The notes beneath the pieces are model-generated. The model ran no database searches and was not told the DNA's origin. It saw nothing but the letters and a program-made list of their open reading frames with translations. Positions 26,975 through 35,466 of a stretch of 40,162 nt of DNA are shown piece by piece. Where the stretch lies: positions 1 through 40,162 of IMG/VR virus record IMGVR_UViG_3300013006_000062; one strand, written 5' to 3'. This DNA comes from a virus. The stretch's first letter is position 1; each line of letters begins with the position of its first letter. Made by a program: the position numbers and the translations under genes.

Positions 26975-28312
26975 ATGACAAAAGTAACTGAATTACCATT
27001 TTTAGGAGAAGCTGGGTCAAATACCAGCTTCATAGTAGTTGATAATAAGTTAACCAGGAGAATAGGTTATAATAGTTTAAAAATTCAATTAGGTCGTGAT
27101 CTTTCCCTATTTTTTGATCAAGCTCTTTATACAACTAGTTCGGTGGTCTTTAACACCATAACAGCTACTAATAATATTGTATCACTAGGTACTATATTTG
27201 CTAACAGAAGAATACAGATTGGTGGACTAACTAACCAGTATGCGTTCGATCAAGGGGACCCTATGTTGATTCTTGGTAATCGTTTTACAGGACCTGTACC
27301 CACTATACTCCTGCAGGGGTATAAATTAAATTTTAACTCAAATTTCTCTTTTCTAAATAGGTCTCCTTATCCAATAATTAGAGGAGAGGTATCGGGCGGC
27401 ACATTTAATGCACCGACAGCAGTTTCGGCTGATGATGGTATTTTCTCATTGAGTATTGGAGGACACGATGGTATTACTTGGATCTCGACGCGAGGATTCG
27501 GTAACCCAGGAAGAATGTTTTTTGCAAGCCAAGAAAACTGGGGCGGCACCTTTGAGGATACCACTAATGCCGGCATACGATTTAGTTTTCAATTGCAACC
27601 ACCTAGTGTATATCTTTCAACTAGTAGTCGACAGACAATTATTCATCAATATTGGTCTGAATTTGGTAATGGGCAACTGCCAAAAAATAACATAGGATTC
27701 GGTGGAGGTGCTGACGGTGTAAATCCTAGTCTCCGTATCTCAAATGACACTTATTATACTGGTTACGGCTCGACTAATGTATTCTTAAATAATTCTACTT
27801 TCAGTTTGTATGGAGTTCCTCGAGAAGATTCTAACCCTGATAATTACACTTTACCAGATACATTGTCTATAGCATTTTATGCAAGCCAAGGCAGCGGAAG
27901 CTCCGCTAGAAGAAATCGAATTCAGAAAGGGAATACCTTGGGAAGAATTCAATTTTTTGGAGAAACAGGTGTACAATCTACCTCTACTGTAACTCAAATT
28001 AAAACCGCTGAACTTTTTGTTAAATCTTTGAACACTTTTACCTCTACTGCTACTGGTGGTGCTGTAGTAGTTTTAACTACATTAAACAGTGGAACCAATA
28101 TTGAAAGCCCGCGGCTCAGTTTATCAAATGTTGAACATATCTACTCCAGCGATATTCATTCATTTAAGACAGCCAATAGTTCAACAATTGTAACAATCAA
28201 TACTACTAGTTTTGTTGTTAAATCAGTTAGGGCTGTTCGAGGTACAGTTCCGGCAGGATTTAGCCCTATGTACTATAACACCTCAACGGGTGAAATTATA
28301 GTAGTATACTAG
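26975..28312 (+). CDS. tail fibre-like structural protein
   Basis: 445 residues. The N-terminal stretch TKVTELPFLGEAGSNTSFIV followed by VDNKLTRRIGYNSLKIQLG is a short attachment-like module seen at the start of many marine phage fibre and structural proteins. The rest is Ser/Thr/Gly/Asn-rich beta sequence with no catalytic motif, including several segments on repeated themes of LSISNDTYYTG-like strands. The end (VRGTVPAGFSPMYYNTSTGE) resembles a fibre tip strand. The ATG follows the previous stop after one base; AAGG lies about nine bases upstream. Position between the giant-protein block and the fibre paralogues supports a baseplate-rim or short-fibre role. No specific T4 homologue was recognised. 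Confidence 0.5.
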   Translation: MTKVTELPFLGEAGSNTSFIVVDNKLTRRIGYNSLKIQLGRDLSLFFDQALYTTSSVVFNTITATNNIVSLGTIFANRRIQIGGLTNQYAFDQGDPMLILGNRFTGPVPTILLQGYKLNFNSNFSFLNRSPYPIIRGEVSGGTFNAPTAVSADDGIFSLSIGGHDGITWISTRGFGNPGRMFFASQENWGGTFEDTTNAGIRFSFQLQPPSVYLSTSSRQTIIHQYWSEFGNGQLPKNNIGFGGGADGVNPSLRISNDTYYTGYGSTNVFLNNSTFSLYGVPREDSNPDNYTLPDTLSIAFYASQGSGSSARRNRIQKGNTLGRIQFFGETGVQSTSTVTQIKTAELFVKSLNTFTSTATGGAVVVLTTLNSGTNIESPRLSLSNVEHIYSSDIHSFKTANSSTIVTINTTSFVVKSVRAVRGTVPAGFSPMYYNTSTGEIIVVY

Positions 28313-28340
28313 AGAATGATAACTGCTCAGTAAATATATT

Positions 28341-28350
28341 GATAAATACC
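28341..28350 (+). promoter_or_regulatory. candidate T4-type late promoter before 203-aa structural gene
   Basis: GATAAATACC contains ATAAATAC, shared with the promoter before gp6. It lies in the 58-base gap after the 445-residue fibre-like gene and 22 bases upstream of the next ATG, a spacing like that at gp6. Confidence 0.6.
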
Positions 28351-28370
28351 ATACGGAATATAGACAAATT

Positions 28371-28982
28371 ATGAATTCATTAAAAGATCGAGGCTTTATC
28401 AACATCGAAGGCCATATAAAAATTTATGATCCCATTTCTAAAGAAGTCTTTATTGACAAGAGAAATGCGATTCATTATGAAAATTTTAGTATTGCACTGG
28501 CCAGCAGTATGAGTAATCAAGATTCGGGAATGATTTCGGAAATGGTATTCGGCAGTGGTGGAACTAGGATTGATCCTACAGGTATTATCACTTATCTAAC
28601 TCCTAACACCGTCGGCAGTGAAGCCGGCCTATATAATTTGACTTACTTTAAGGTAGTCGATGCCAAAAGGCCCTCCAGCTTAGATCCTGCAAGAAATTAT
28701 ATGGAAGTTAGACACCGAGCAGGTACTTATTATAGCGACATTTTAGTCAGTTGTTTATTAGATTTTGGAGAACCTTACGATCAATTGGCATTTGATAATT
28801 CAACCAACAATGATGGAAGATATGTATTTGATGAGTTAGGATTAAAATCCTATGCCCCAGAAGGTCAAGGGCAAGGTATGTTATTGACTCATGTAGTATT
28901 TCATCCTGTCCAAAAATCTTTAAATAGAATGATACAGGTTGATTATACTGTGAGAGTGCAAAGTCTTAGCTCAGGAACCTAA
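28371..28982 (+). CDS. conserved T4-like structural protein
   Basis: 203 residues. The sequence GHIKIYDPISKEVFIDKRNA, then IHYENFSIALASSM, EMVFGSGGTRIDPTGIITYL and HVVFHPVQKSLNRMIQVDYT matches the style of a conserved small structural protein of T4-like marine phages, encoded just ahead of the fibre genes. It has no enzyme motif. The protein is compact with a single predicted beta-rich domain, no signal peptide or membrane segment. It has its own candidate late promoter 22 bases upstream, and the first tail-fibre paralogue starts two bases after its stop, so it may be a fibre adaptor at the baseplate rim. That role is inference from order; the structural category is more secure. Confidence 0.55.
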   Translation: MNSLKDRGFINIEGHIKIYDPISKEVFIDKRNAIHYENFSIALASSMSNQDSGMISEMVFGSGGTRIDPTGIITYLTPNTVGSEAGLYNLTYFKVVDAKRPSSLDPARNYMEVRHRAGTYYSDILVSCLLDFGEPYDQLAFDNSTNNDGRYVFDELGLKSYAPEGQGQGMLLTHVVFHPVQKSLNRMIQVDYTVRVQSLSSGT

Positions 28983-28984
28983 CT

Positions 28985-30856
28985 ATGGCGTTATCATATA
29001 CCTTAACCTTTTCGAATCCTTATAAAACAGATACGGTGGTTGTACCTAGTGCTAATGGCGGCTCTGGAAAGAATAACTATGATACCAGTTTAGAATTAGT
29101 CGGACCTGGTTACACCAATTATGGTCAATCTTATGCACAGAATTTTCTTAAACTTTTAGAAAACTCTGCTAGCCCTTACCCTCCGGAAAGCCCTATCGAA
29201 GGACAGTTGTGGTATGACACCAGTGATCCTACTAGGAAAGTGTTAAGGATCAACAATGGAACTGACATCAGTTCTAGATGGCCTACTGCTAGTGGTGTAT
29301 TTCAACAGCCTAATGATCCTGCTGTTCAATTTGGCCAGACATTAAAAGAAGGCGATATTTGGGTTGATACTGCTAACAGTCAATTAAAAATTAGATTTGG
29401 TCTTGGATGGACCTTGGTAGGACCTACTCTTGGATCAGGAACCGGCAAAACTGGGTCAGAGTTTGTAAATATTGAAAGCAATTCTGGTGCTACTTATCCT
29501 GTTATATTAAATTGGATAGGTGGTAAAGTGGTTGAAATCATTTCTTATAATGCATTTACCCCTAGATTAGTTATTGAGGGATTTTCTACCTTAGGAACAG
29601 GTACAAATTTAACTTCGAAAGTTTCCGCACAATATAATGGTACAGCAGAAAAAGCGGCCAGTTTAGTGCTTACTAATAGTACAACATTAAGGGCAACTGA
29701 TCTACTGCGAAACAATGTGACATCCCAAACACATACAGGAACACTAACAGTTAATTCTGTCAATGGGTTGTATGTTCAGAATTCTAATTATAATCAAACG
29801 GTACAAATTTATAGTGGTGTATCTGGAGGTTTTGTTACTTTTAGTAACGTAAGCAAGCCTTTTAATTTAGGGTACACTAATGGAACTTATATAAAGTTGG
29901 ATCCAGTCAACGGAGTGATGGGTATAAACACTTCAACAACCGCTCTTAGTCCAACTTTAGATGTTTATGGTAGTGGTAGATTTACAGGTGCTTTATCTTT
30001 GACATCAACAGGTCCTTCGGCATTATCTGTTAGTGGCGGAATATCAGTTACTAATAGTGCAACTATTGGGGGATCGATTGCTATATCGGGAACAACTACA
30101 GCAACTGGTAAATTAACTGTAGGATCTAATGTTAGTTCGGGCATAATTATTCAGCCGGGGCGACATGATACCTATGACATAGGCAGTACATCTACTAGAT
30201 TTAGAAGTATATATGCTGCAACAGTTGGATATTCTATTGGTGTAGGTGATGCTAGCACGGCAACAACTGTGTTCTACGGCCGGTTGGTTGGTACAGCAAC
30301 AAGATTAGAAACTAATAGAAATTTTTCAATAACTGGTCAAATATCTGCCGGTGCAGTTGCGTTTAATGGTACATCAAATGTTAATTTAATAACTACTCTT
30401 GCAAGAGGGGCGATCGCTGATCAATTAACGACATCAACTGCATTTCCAACACATACACTTTTGGTTCTTAACACATCAACATCGACTAGCAGTTTGGAGC
30501 AGATATCTAAGATTAATTTCTTAGCAGATGTTTATTCGTCGATAACTGTTATTAATTCATCATTAACTAATATTAATTCCTCATTAACTAGTATTGTTTC
30601 ATCACTGACTACTGTTTATAGTTATATGCCTACTGGGGCAATAATGGGTTTTGCAAACAATGTAACACCTACTGGATTTTTAATATGTGATGGTAGTTCG
30701 GTGTCTACATCCACGTATACTGCATTATACTCGCTTATTGGTTATACCTATGGTGGTAGTGGAGCAACTTTTAAGGTGCCAAATATGTCTACTTCTACAT
30801 ATGTTTCTACAGGAACAAGTACAGGGACATTTATAAAATATATCATAAAGACGTAA
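28985..30856 (+). CDS. tail fibre with C-terminal tail-collar domain (fibre paralogue 1)
   Basis: 623 residues. Residues 1-160 are the N-terminal module shared with the proteins at 30861 and 33423: a YGQSYAQNFLKLLENSA-type segment, PIEGQLWYDT, then EGDIWVDTANSQL and a final TLVGP. The middle is a Ser/Thr-rich shaft. Around residue 310 (NGVMGINTSTTALSPTLDVY) it has the pattern of fibres with beta-prism shafts. Residues about 523-543 are a heptad repeat (INSSLTN, INSSLTS, IVSSLTT), probably a trimeric coiled-coil neck. The C-terminus (from about residue 548: PTGAIMGFANNVTPTGFLIC, then DGSSVSTSTYTALYSLIG, FKVPNM) is a Phage Tail Collar domain as in T4 gp12-type fibres. It starts two bases after the upstream stop with no clear Shine-Dalgarno. 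Host binding is expected. Confidence 0.8.
   Translation: MALSYTLTFSNPYKTDTVVVPSANGGSGKNNYDTSLELVGPGYTNYGQSYAQNFLKLLENSASPYPPESPIEGQLWYDTSDPTRKVLRINNGTDISSRWPTASGVFQQPNDPAVQFGQTLKEGDIWVDTANSQLKIRFGLGWTLVGPTLGSGTGKTGSEFVNIESNSGATYPVILNWIGGKVVEIISYNAFTPRLVIEGFSTLGTGTNLTSKVSAQYNGTAEKAASLVLTNSTTLRATDLLRNNVTSQTHTGTLTVNSVNGLYVQNSNYNQTVQIYSGVSGGFVTFSNVSKPFNLGYTNGTYIKLDPVNGVMGINTSTTALSPTLDVYGSGRFTGALSLTSTGPSALSVSGGISVTNSATIGGSIAISGTTTATGKLTVGSNVSSGIIIQPGRHDTYDIGSTSTRFRSIYAATVGYSIGVGDASTATTVFYGRLVGTATRLETNRNFSITGQISAGAVAFNGTSNVNLITTLARGAIADQLTTSTAFPTHTLLVLNTSTSTSSLEQISKINFLADVYSSITVINSSLTNINSSLTSIVSSLTTVYSYMPTGAIMGFANNVTPTGFLICDGSSVSTSTYTALYSLIGYTYGGSGATFKVPNMSTSTYVSTGTSTGTFIKYIIKT
30551..30613 (+). 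repeat. 3 x 21-bp repeat encoding a heptad coiled-coil neck
   Basis: Three 21-base units (starts 30551, 30572, 30593) encode INSSLTN, INSSLTS and IVSSLTT. Units 1 and 2 differ mainly at synonymous sites. Ile and Leu fall at positions 1 and 5 of each heptad, as expected for a trimeric coiled coil just before the collar domain. Confidence 0.75.
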
Positions 30857-30860
30857 CATC

Positions 30861-32111
30861 ATGGCCTACACTATATACAATAATGATGGAACAATTTTAT
30901 TAAATTTACCAGATTCTGAGATTGACGATGTTACCACCAGTTTAACTTTAATTGGTAAAAATGTCAATAATTATGGAGAATATGTTAACAATAATTTGGT
31001 AAAGTTACTGACATCTTTTGCTAATTCTGGCGTAAACGAACCAGCAAACCCCCAAACAGGACAACTATTTTTTAATAAATCTACGGGCAGACTAACAGTA
31101 TATAACGGAATTACATTTCTTCCAACAAACGGTACTTGGCTATCACTGCCATTAACACCAGTCTCTGGAGATTTCTACTTTAATACTTCAGAAGAACAAT
31201 TGTTTATTTGGACAGGTACCAATTATAAACTAGTCGGTCCTGCATTGCCTAGATCGGCTGGAAAATTTGGAATCGAACCATCAACTTCTACAGTTACCGC
31301 TGATGTGACATATGCACCTCAACCTGGTGTAGGACTCATATATACCCGTAATAGTGTTGTGGGTATGATTTCTACCACCTCGTTTAAGATGAGTACCACT
31401 ACCTCGATTCTATATTTGAGCACTAGTACAGCGACTCAATTACTTGCAGGCCTTACATTATTTCAAAATTTAGATGTCAAAGGCAGTGTTAATGTTAATG
31501 GTGTTGTAACGGCTACTAATATGTTTATAGGTACATGGACAGTTAATACTGGCACTAACGGAGGCATATCTAGTCCGTTCTCTGGAATATTTACAATTAC
31601 TAATACCACTGCTGCATCATCTACAACTACAGGTGCTCTGAAGGTAGTTGGTGGTGCTGGAATTGGCGGTAGTTTGTATGTTGGTGGAAGTTTATATGTT
31701 AATGGCGTATTAACCAGCGGAAGTGGTGGTGTTAGTTCTAGAACATCTGTTTCGACTACAACTGTTACTCTAGTAGACGGAGCAAGTACAACTTCAACGG
31801 TTACAGCCGCTAAGGGTTATGCACTATACAGCGTTCAGGTTAGTGCAGGAGCTTGGGTAACTGTTTATTCTAGTTCTGTTGCACTATTGGCAGATAGCAG
31901 CAGATTGATTACCACAGATCCATCACCGGGCAGCGGCGTAATAGCAGAAGCAATATCAACTTTGACAACAACTACATATTTTACTCCTGCTGTAATTGGT
32001 TTTAATTCTGATGCTAGTCCAAGTTCAAAAGCCTATTTAAAAATTGCCAATAACAGTGGCGGTACAAGGCCTATTGACGTTACTTTAACATACCTACCGA
32101 TAGAGAATTAA
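30861..32111 (+). CDS. tail fibre-like protein (fibre paralogue 2)
   Basis: 416 residues. Residues 1-135 repeat the shared fibre module: LTLIGKNVNNYGEYVNNNLV, KLLTSFAN, TGQLFFNKSTGRLTVYNG, SGDFYFNTSEEQLFIWTG and YKLVGPALP. The centre includes VKGSVNVNGVVTATNMFIG and a Gly-rich turn region (VVGGAGIGGSLYVGG), a common shaft pattern in phage fibres. The end (residues about 295-416) is a beta domain ending in PIDVTLTYLPIEN. There is no collar domain, so the receptor tip must differ from paralogue 1. It starts four bases after the previous stop, and its own TAA is one base from the GTG start of the sedolisin gene. Anchoring to the same baseplate site as the other two paralogues is inferred from the shared N-terminus. 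Confidence 0.7.
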   Translation: MAYTIYNNDGTILLNLPDSEIDDVTTSLTLIGKNVNNYGEYVNNNLVKLLTSFANSGVNEPANPQTGQLFFNKSTGRLTVYNGITFLPTNGTWLSLPLTPVSGDFYFNTSEEQLFIWTGTNYKLVGPALPRSAGKFGIEPSTSTVTADVTYAPQPGVGLIYTRNSVVGMISTTSFKMSTTTSILYLSTSTATQLLAGLTLFQNLDVKGSVNVNGVVTATNMFIGTWTVNTGTNGGISSPFSGIFTITNTTAASSTTTGALKVVGGAGIGGSLYVGGSLYVNGVLTSGSGGVSSRTSVSTTTVTLVDGASTTSTVTAAKGYALYSVQVSAGAWVTVYSSSVALLADSSRLITTDPSPGSGVIAEAISTLTTTTYFTPAVIGFNSDASPSSKAYLKIANNSGGTRPIDVTLTYLPIEN

Positions 32112-32112
32112 T

Positions 32113-33354
32113 GTGGATGAAATAACCCCGGTAGAATTATTCTTACATGATCTAATAGATCCGGCAACAGGGGCAACACCGGCAGGAATTGTTACATCTG
32201 GATATTTGACTCCGCCTCAGATTGTAAAAGCATATGGTATTCCATCTAGTACAGGACTAGGGGTAAAAATTGGAATTATCGGTTTAGGAGGAGGATTTTA
32301 CCAATCGGACCTTAATAGTTCATTTACAGATCTTCGTACAGCCGGATTAATTCCGTCTACTACACCTGCACCTACAATTAAACAAGTATTACTAGATGGA
32401 GCGACCGGTGACTATAGTTCATCCAATGCCAGTACGGAAAATACTGTGGATATTTATTGTGTAGCCACAACAGTGCCCGCAGCTGATATTACTATGTATA
32501 TTGGTGTGAACAGTTTCGCCAGTTTTAAAAATCTTATTGATAGGGCTATTTCTGATGGGTGCCATATTATTACCATTAGTTGGGGCACCAACGAATCTAA
32601 CATTGGTACGTTCTTAGAATCATCTTTGGCCAATGCTGCTAATGCAAAAATCGCAGTATGTGTAGCTTCAGGTGATTGGGGGTCTAGCTTCTCTGGATTA
32701 AATTCATTGCAGATTTACTATCCAACATCGAGTCCGAATGTTATATCCGTTGGGGGGACAAAACTTACCTTAGGTGCCGGTGATAGTCGATCAGCCGAGT
32801 CAGATGATAATAGAAATCCAAATTTTCCGTACGGCTGGGGCGGTGGTGGTGGCCTAAGCACATTATTTTCATTGCCGTCTTGGCAATCTGGTCTTTACTA
32901 TACTCCAATCATCAATAGTAATATCGGCAGCCCAACAGCACTGACTGTGCGTGGTGTTCCAGATATTTCGGCTCCGATGAATGCATATGCTGTATATCTT
33001 AACGGTACTATAGGCGGAATAGGTGGTACAAGTCTTGCAGCTCCATTAATGGCAGGAATACTGGCAAGATATCAGCAATTAACCGGGATTCGAAGATCAA
33101 GTGCCGAATATAATGCAATATTTTATGCTAATCCTGGTGCTTTTTATGACATAACTGTGGGCACAAATAATACCCGAGCCGTAGACGGGTATGCTGGCAC
33201 CTCAGGATGGGATTGTGTAACTGGATTAGGACCACCAACCGGATCTACACTTTATAAGTCTTTAAGACCCAAAGTAACATTTCCTAAACATAACCATAGT
33301 TCTAGACCAGCAGCTGGAGCCGTTTATCCGAGACGAACTGTCGGTGCAAGATAA
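32113..33354 (+). CDS. sedolisin-family (S53) serine-carboxyl peptidase without propeptide
   Basis: 413 residues. The catalytic set of S53 is complete: Glu109 and Asp113 (STENTVDIY, spacing ExxxD), Asp188 of SGDWG (oxyanion), and Ser307 of GGTSLAAP. The family calcium-site end is present (FYDITVGTN with Asp346, then SGWDCVTGLGPPTG with Asp367), as is the GVPDISAP block. It begins almost directly at the mature catalytic domain (LTPPQIVKAYGIPS at about 32), without the roughly 170-200-residue inhibitory propeptide usual for sedolisins, and has no signal peptide. The last 25 residues are a basic tail. The start must be GTG 32113: in-frame TAG lies 12 bases upstream, and the overlapping ATG at 32111 reads only four codons to a stop. 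It lies between two fibre paralogues on the late strand, so it is probably a virion or assembly protease; substrate unknown. Confidence 0.88.
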   Translation: MDEITPVELFLHDLIDPATGATPAGIVTSGYLTPPQIVKAYGIPSSTGLGVKIGIIGLGGGFYQSDLNSSFTDLRTAGLIPSTTPAPTIKQVLLDGATGDYSSSNASTENTVDIYCVATTVPAADITMYIGVNSFASFKNLIDRAISDGCHIITISWGTNESNIGTFLESSLANAANAKIAVCVASGDWGSSFSGLNSLQIYYPTSSPNVISVGGTKLTLGAGDSRSAESDDNRNPNFPYGWGGGGGLSTLFSLPSWQSGLYYTPIINSNIGSPTALTVRGVPDISAPMNAYAVYLNGTIGGIGGTSLAAPLMAGILARYQQLTGIRRSSAEYNAIFYANPGAFYDITVGTNNTRAVDGYAGTSGWDCVTGLGPPTGSTLYKSLRPKVTFPKHNHSSRPAAGAVYPRRTVGAR

Positions 33355-33383
33355 AATGAATTAAATAACAAAAAGGATATTTG

Positions 33384-33413
33384 ATGTTATTATTTCTGCA
33401 AAACATTAAATAG
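33384..33413 (+). CDS. possible 9-codon leader ORF
   Basis: In the 68-base gap between the sedolisin and the third fibre gene, AAAAGGAT precedes an ATG that opens MLLFLQNIK and then TAG. The TAG overlaps the TAGGAT that should serve as ribosome site for the fibre gene at 33423, an arrangement that would allow coupling. This may be coincidence; no homology can be judged at this length. Confidence 0.2.
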   Translation: MLLFLQNIK

Positions 33414-33422
33414 GATAAAAAA

Positions 33423-34571
33423 ATGGCATATATTGTAAACAAAACCAATGGAGTGATTGTTGCTACTGTGCAAGATGCAGCATTAGATAACAGCACTAGT
33501 CTAACCTTTATTGGAAGAAATTATGCAGGGTATGGTGAAATTCAAAATGAAAATTTTGTTAAATTATTAGAAAATTTTGCCAATACCGCAGCCCCATCGA
33601 AACCTATAGAAGGACAGCTATGGTTTGATACCTTAAATCGTAATGCCAATGTCTATGATGGAATTACATGGAAGCCTTTGGCTATCAGCAATGTTACTAC
33701 AGATTCATCGCAGCCTAATAATCCTAAATTAGGTGATCTCTGGTACGATGCGGCGGCACAGCAATTATATGCTTATAATGGCTCATCATTTGCTCTAATT
33801 GGTCCTGCAAGTGGAGCAGACCTATTATCTAGTTGGAAAGGATCGTATGAATATAGTTTAGAGGCGGCTGATAATGTTCCTGTTTATAATGCCAAAGCAG
33901 TAGTAGGAACAGATGAAACTGTAATTGCTGTAGTCAGTGATCGAACCTATACAATTCAAACATCCCCTGGTAGCGAAAGCTATCCTATGGCAGGGCAGAC
34001 TCAAAAAATATATAAAGGCATAACCCTAGCAGGAGCCGATCCTATAACAGGATCTTCAATATCAGCAGGAAATTATTTTTGGGGAACAGCAGCAGAAGCA
34101 TTGTCGGCTCAGACTGCAGGAGGTTTTACGTTTTCTACAACAACAGCCACTCAAAAATTTAATGTTTTATTTGCAAGCACTGGTACCTCGGGATTATGTT
34201 ATGTAAACACTGGATTGCAGTATAATCCAGGAAATCAAACACTGTATGTTCCAAATTTAGTGGTAAGCGGAACATTTACCAGCGGCGGCGGCGGCGGTTC
34301 AGGTCTTGGAGTAGGACAAACTTGGTCAAACCCTACTCGATCAGGAGGAAGCACTTCATATCAAAATACTACTGGTGCTCCTATATTTGTTGTAATTACC
34401 GATGCCGGCCCGGGGGGTAATTTACAAGTAAGTACTGATAATGTCACGTGGATAGGTATCGGGGGTGCTGATTCAGGAACAGGTACTACTGCTTCTGTAG
34501 GTGGAATAGTTCCGAATAACAGTTATTATCGATATACCGGTACGCCTGCTGGTTGGGCGGAATTAAGATAA
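33423..34571 (+). CDS. tail fibre-like protein (fibre paralogue 3)
   Basis: 382 residues, preceded by AGGAT with good spacing. Residues 1-140 are the third copy of the shared fibre module: LTFIGRNYAGYGEIQNENFV, KLLENFAN, PIEGQLWFDTLNRNANVYDG, LGDLWYDAAAQQLYAYNGS and FALIGPASG. The rest is beta-rich, with VVGTDETVIAVVSDRTYTIQ in the middle and a six-Gly linker at about residue 288 that leads to a compact C-terminal domain (about 296-382) with FVVITDAGPGGNLQVSTDNV and WAELR at the end. It is the last gene of the + strand block and converges with thyA, with only seven bases between the two stops. Receptor binding or decoration of the fibre network is inferred. Confidence 0.7.
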   Translation: MAYIVNKTNGVIVATVQDAALDNSTSLTFIGRNYAGYGEIQNENFVKLLENFANTAAPSKPIEGQLWFDTLNRNANVYDGITWKPLAISNVTTDSSQPNNPKLGDLWYDAAAQQLYAYNGSSFALIGPASGADLLSSWKGSYEYSLEAADNVPVYNAKAVVGTDETVIAVVSDRTYTIQTSPGSESYPMAGQTQKIYKGITLAGADPITGSSISAGNYFWGTAAEALSAQTAGGFTFSTTTATQKFNVLFASTGTSGLCYVNTGLQYNPGNQTLYVPNLVVSGTFTSGGGGGSGLGVGQTWSNPTRSGGSTSYQNTTGAPIFVVITDAGPGGNLQVSTDNVTWIGIGGADSGTGTTASVGGIVPNNSYYRYTGTPAGWAELR

Positions 34572-34578
34572 CAGACCG

Positions 34579-35466
34579 TTAAACGGCCATATCAGCACGT
34601 ATTGTACCGTGACTTTGATAATCTATCAGTTCAATGTCTTCCATACTGAAGTCAGTAATGGTAGTGATTTCTAGATTTAATTTCAGTTTTGGTAGTGCTA
34701 ACGGTTCTCTAGACAGTTGTTCTTTAACTTGGGCGATGTGATTATTGTAGATATGAGCATCGCCAAATGTAATAATCAGGTCGCCCGCAGTTAAATCGCA
34801 AACCTGAGCTATCATATGCGTGAACAGTGCATAACTGGCAATGTTAAACGGCACTCCTAAAAACATGTCCGCACTTCGTTGATACATATGACAATGCAGT
34901 GAGCCGTTTTTGCTAACGTAAAACTGAGCCATCATATGACAAGGAGGTAGGGCCATTAGGTCGAGTTCGCCTGGATTCCAAGCTGAAATAATGTGCCTAC
35001 GACTGTAAGGATCTGACTTTAGCCCCGCAATCAGTTCTAGCAATTGATCGTAGTTAGCTAGCACAACCTTGTTGATCCTGATCAGAGGCTTACGCCACCG
35101 ACGCCATTGAACTCCATATACACGACCTAGGTCTCCGGGATGACGTTGAAGTTTTTTATTGACCCAATATGGAGCAGTAGCATTATCAGTCCAAATGGTA
35201 GTTTTTTCACTGTATCGTTCGCCATGAAGTATTTCACGCAGGCGAAATTCATCACCGCTGCCTTCAATAAACCAAAGCAGCTCACTGACTACACTACGCC
35301 ATGCCAGTTTTTTAGTTGTGACAGCAGGAAATCCCTGTGCAAGATCAAAGCGTAACTGTGGACCGAACAGGCTTCGAGTGCCTACACCTGTACGATCCGA
35401 TCGATCTTCACCTTTATCTAATATTTCTTTGAGTAGATTTAGATAGGCGATTTCTGGATGATTCAT
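34579..35466 (-). CDS. thyA: thymidylate synthase
   Basis: About 295 residues. It converts dUMP to dTMP with methylene-tetrahydrofolate. Family blocks seen in order: EDRSDRTGVGTRSLFG near residue 21, GFPAVTTKKLAWRSVVSELL, the LGRVYGVQWRRW block, catalytic Cys176 in LPPCH, then SLHCHMYQRSADMFLGVPFN and ITFGDAHIYNNH. Length is near T4 Td (286) and no intron is present. I place the start at ATG 35466, one base of overlap with the upstream TGA, with AAGAGG four bases away; the TTG at 35469 would be too close to this site. It is the last gene of the - strand operon and supplies thymine nucleotides for phage DNA replication. Confidence is high. Confidence 0.96.
   Translation of the reverse strand: MNHPEIAYLNLLKEILDKGEDRSDRTGVGTRSLFGPQLRFDLAQGFPAVTTKKLAWRSVVSELLWFIEGSGDEFRLREILHGERYSEKTTIWTDNATAPYWVNKKLQRHPGDLGRVYGVQWRRWRKPLIRINKVVLANYDQLLELIAGLKSDPYSRRHIISAWNPGELDLMALPPCHMMAQFYVSKNGSLHCHMYQRSADMFLGVPFNIASYALFTHMIAQVCDLTAGDLIITFGDAHIYNNHIAQVKEQLSREPLALPKLKLNLEITTITDFSMEDIELIDYQSHGTIRADMAV

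Noticed and set aside
32113-33354. Peptidase as a subtilisin (S8) family member
   Set aside because: There is no Asp-His-Ser triad; instead ExxxD, SGDWG and GGTS are placed as in sedolisins.
34576-34586. Small hairpin CCGT-TAA-ACGG between the convergent stops as a two-way terminator
   Set aside because: Only four base pairs and no T-tract on either strand.
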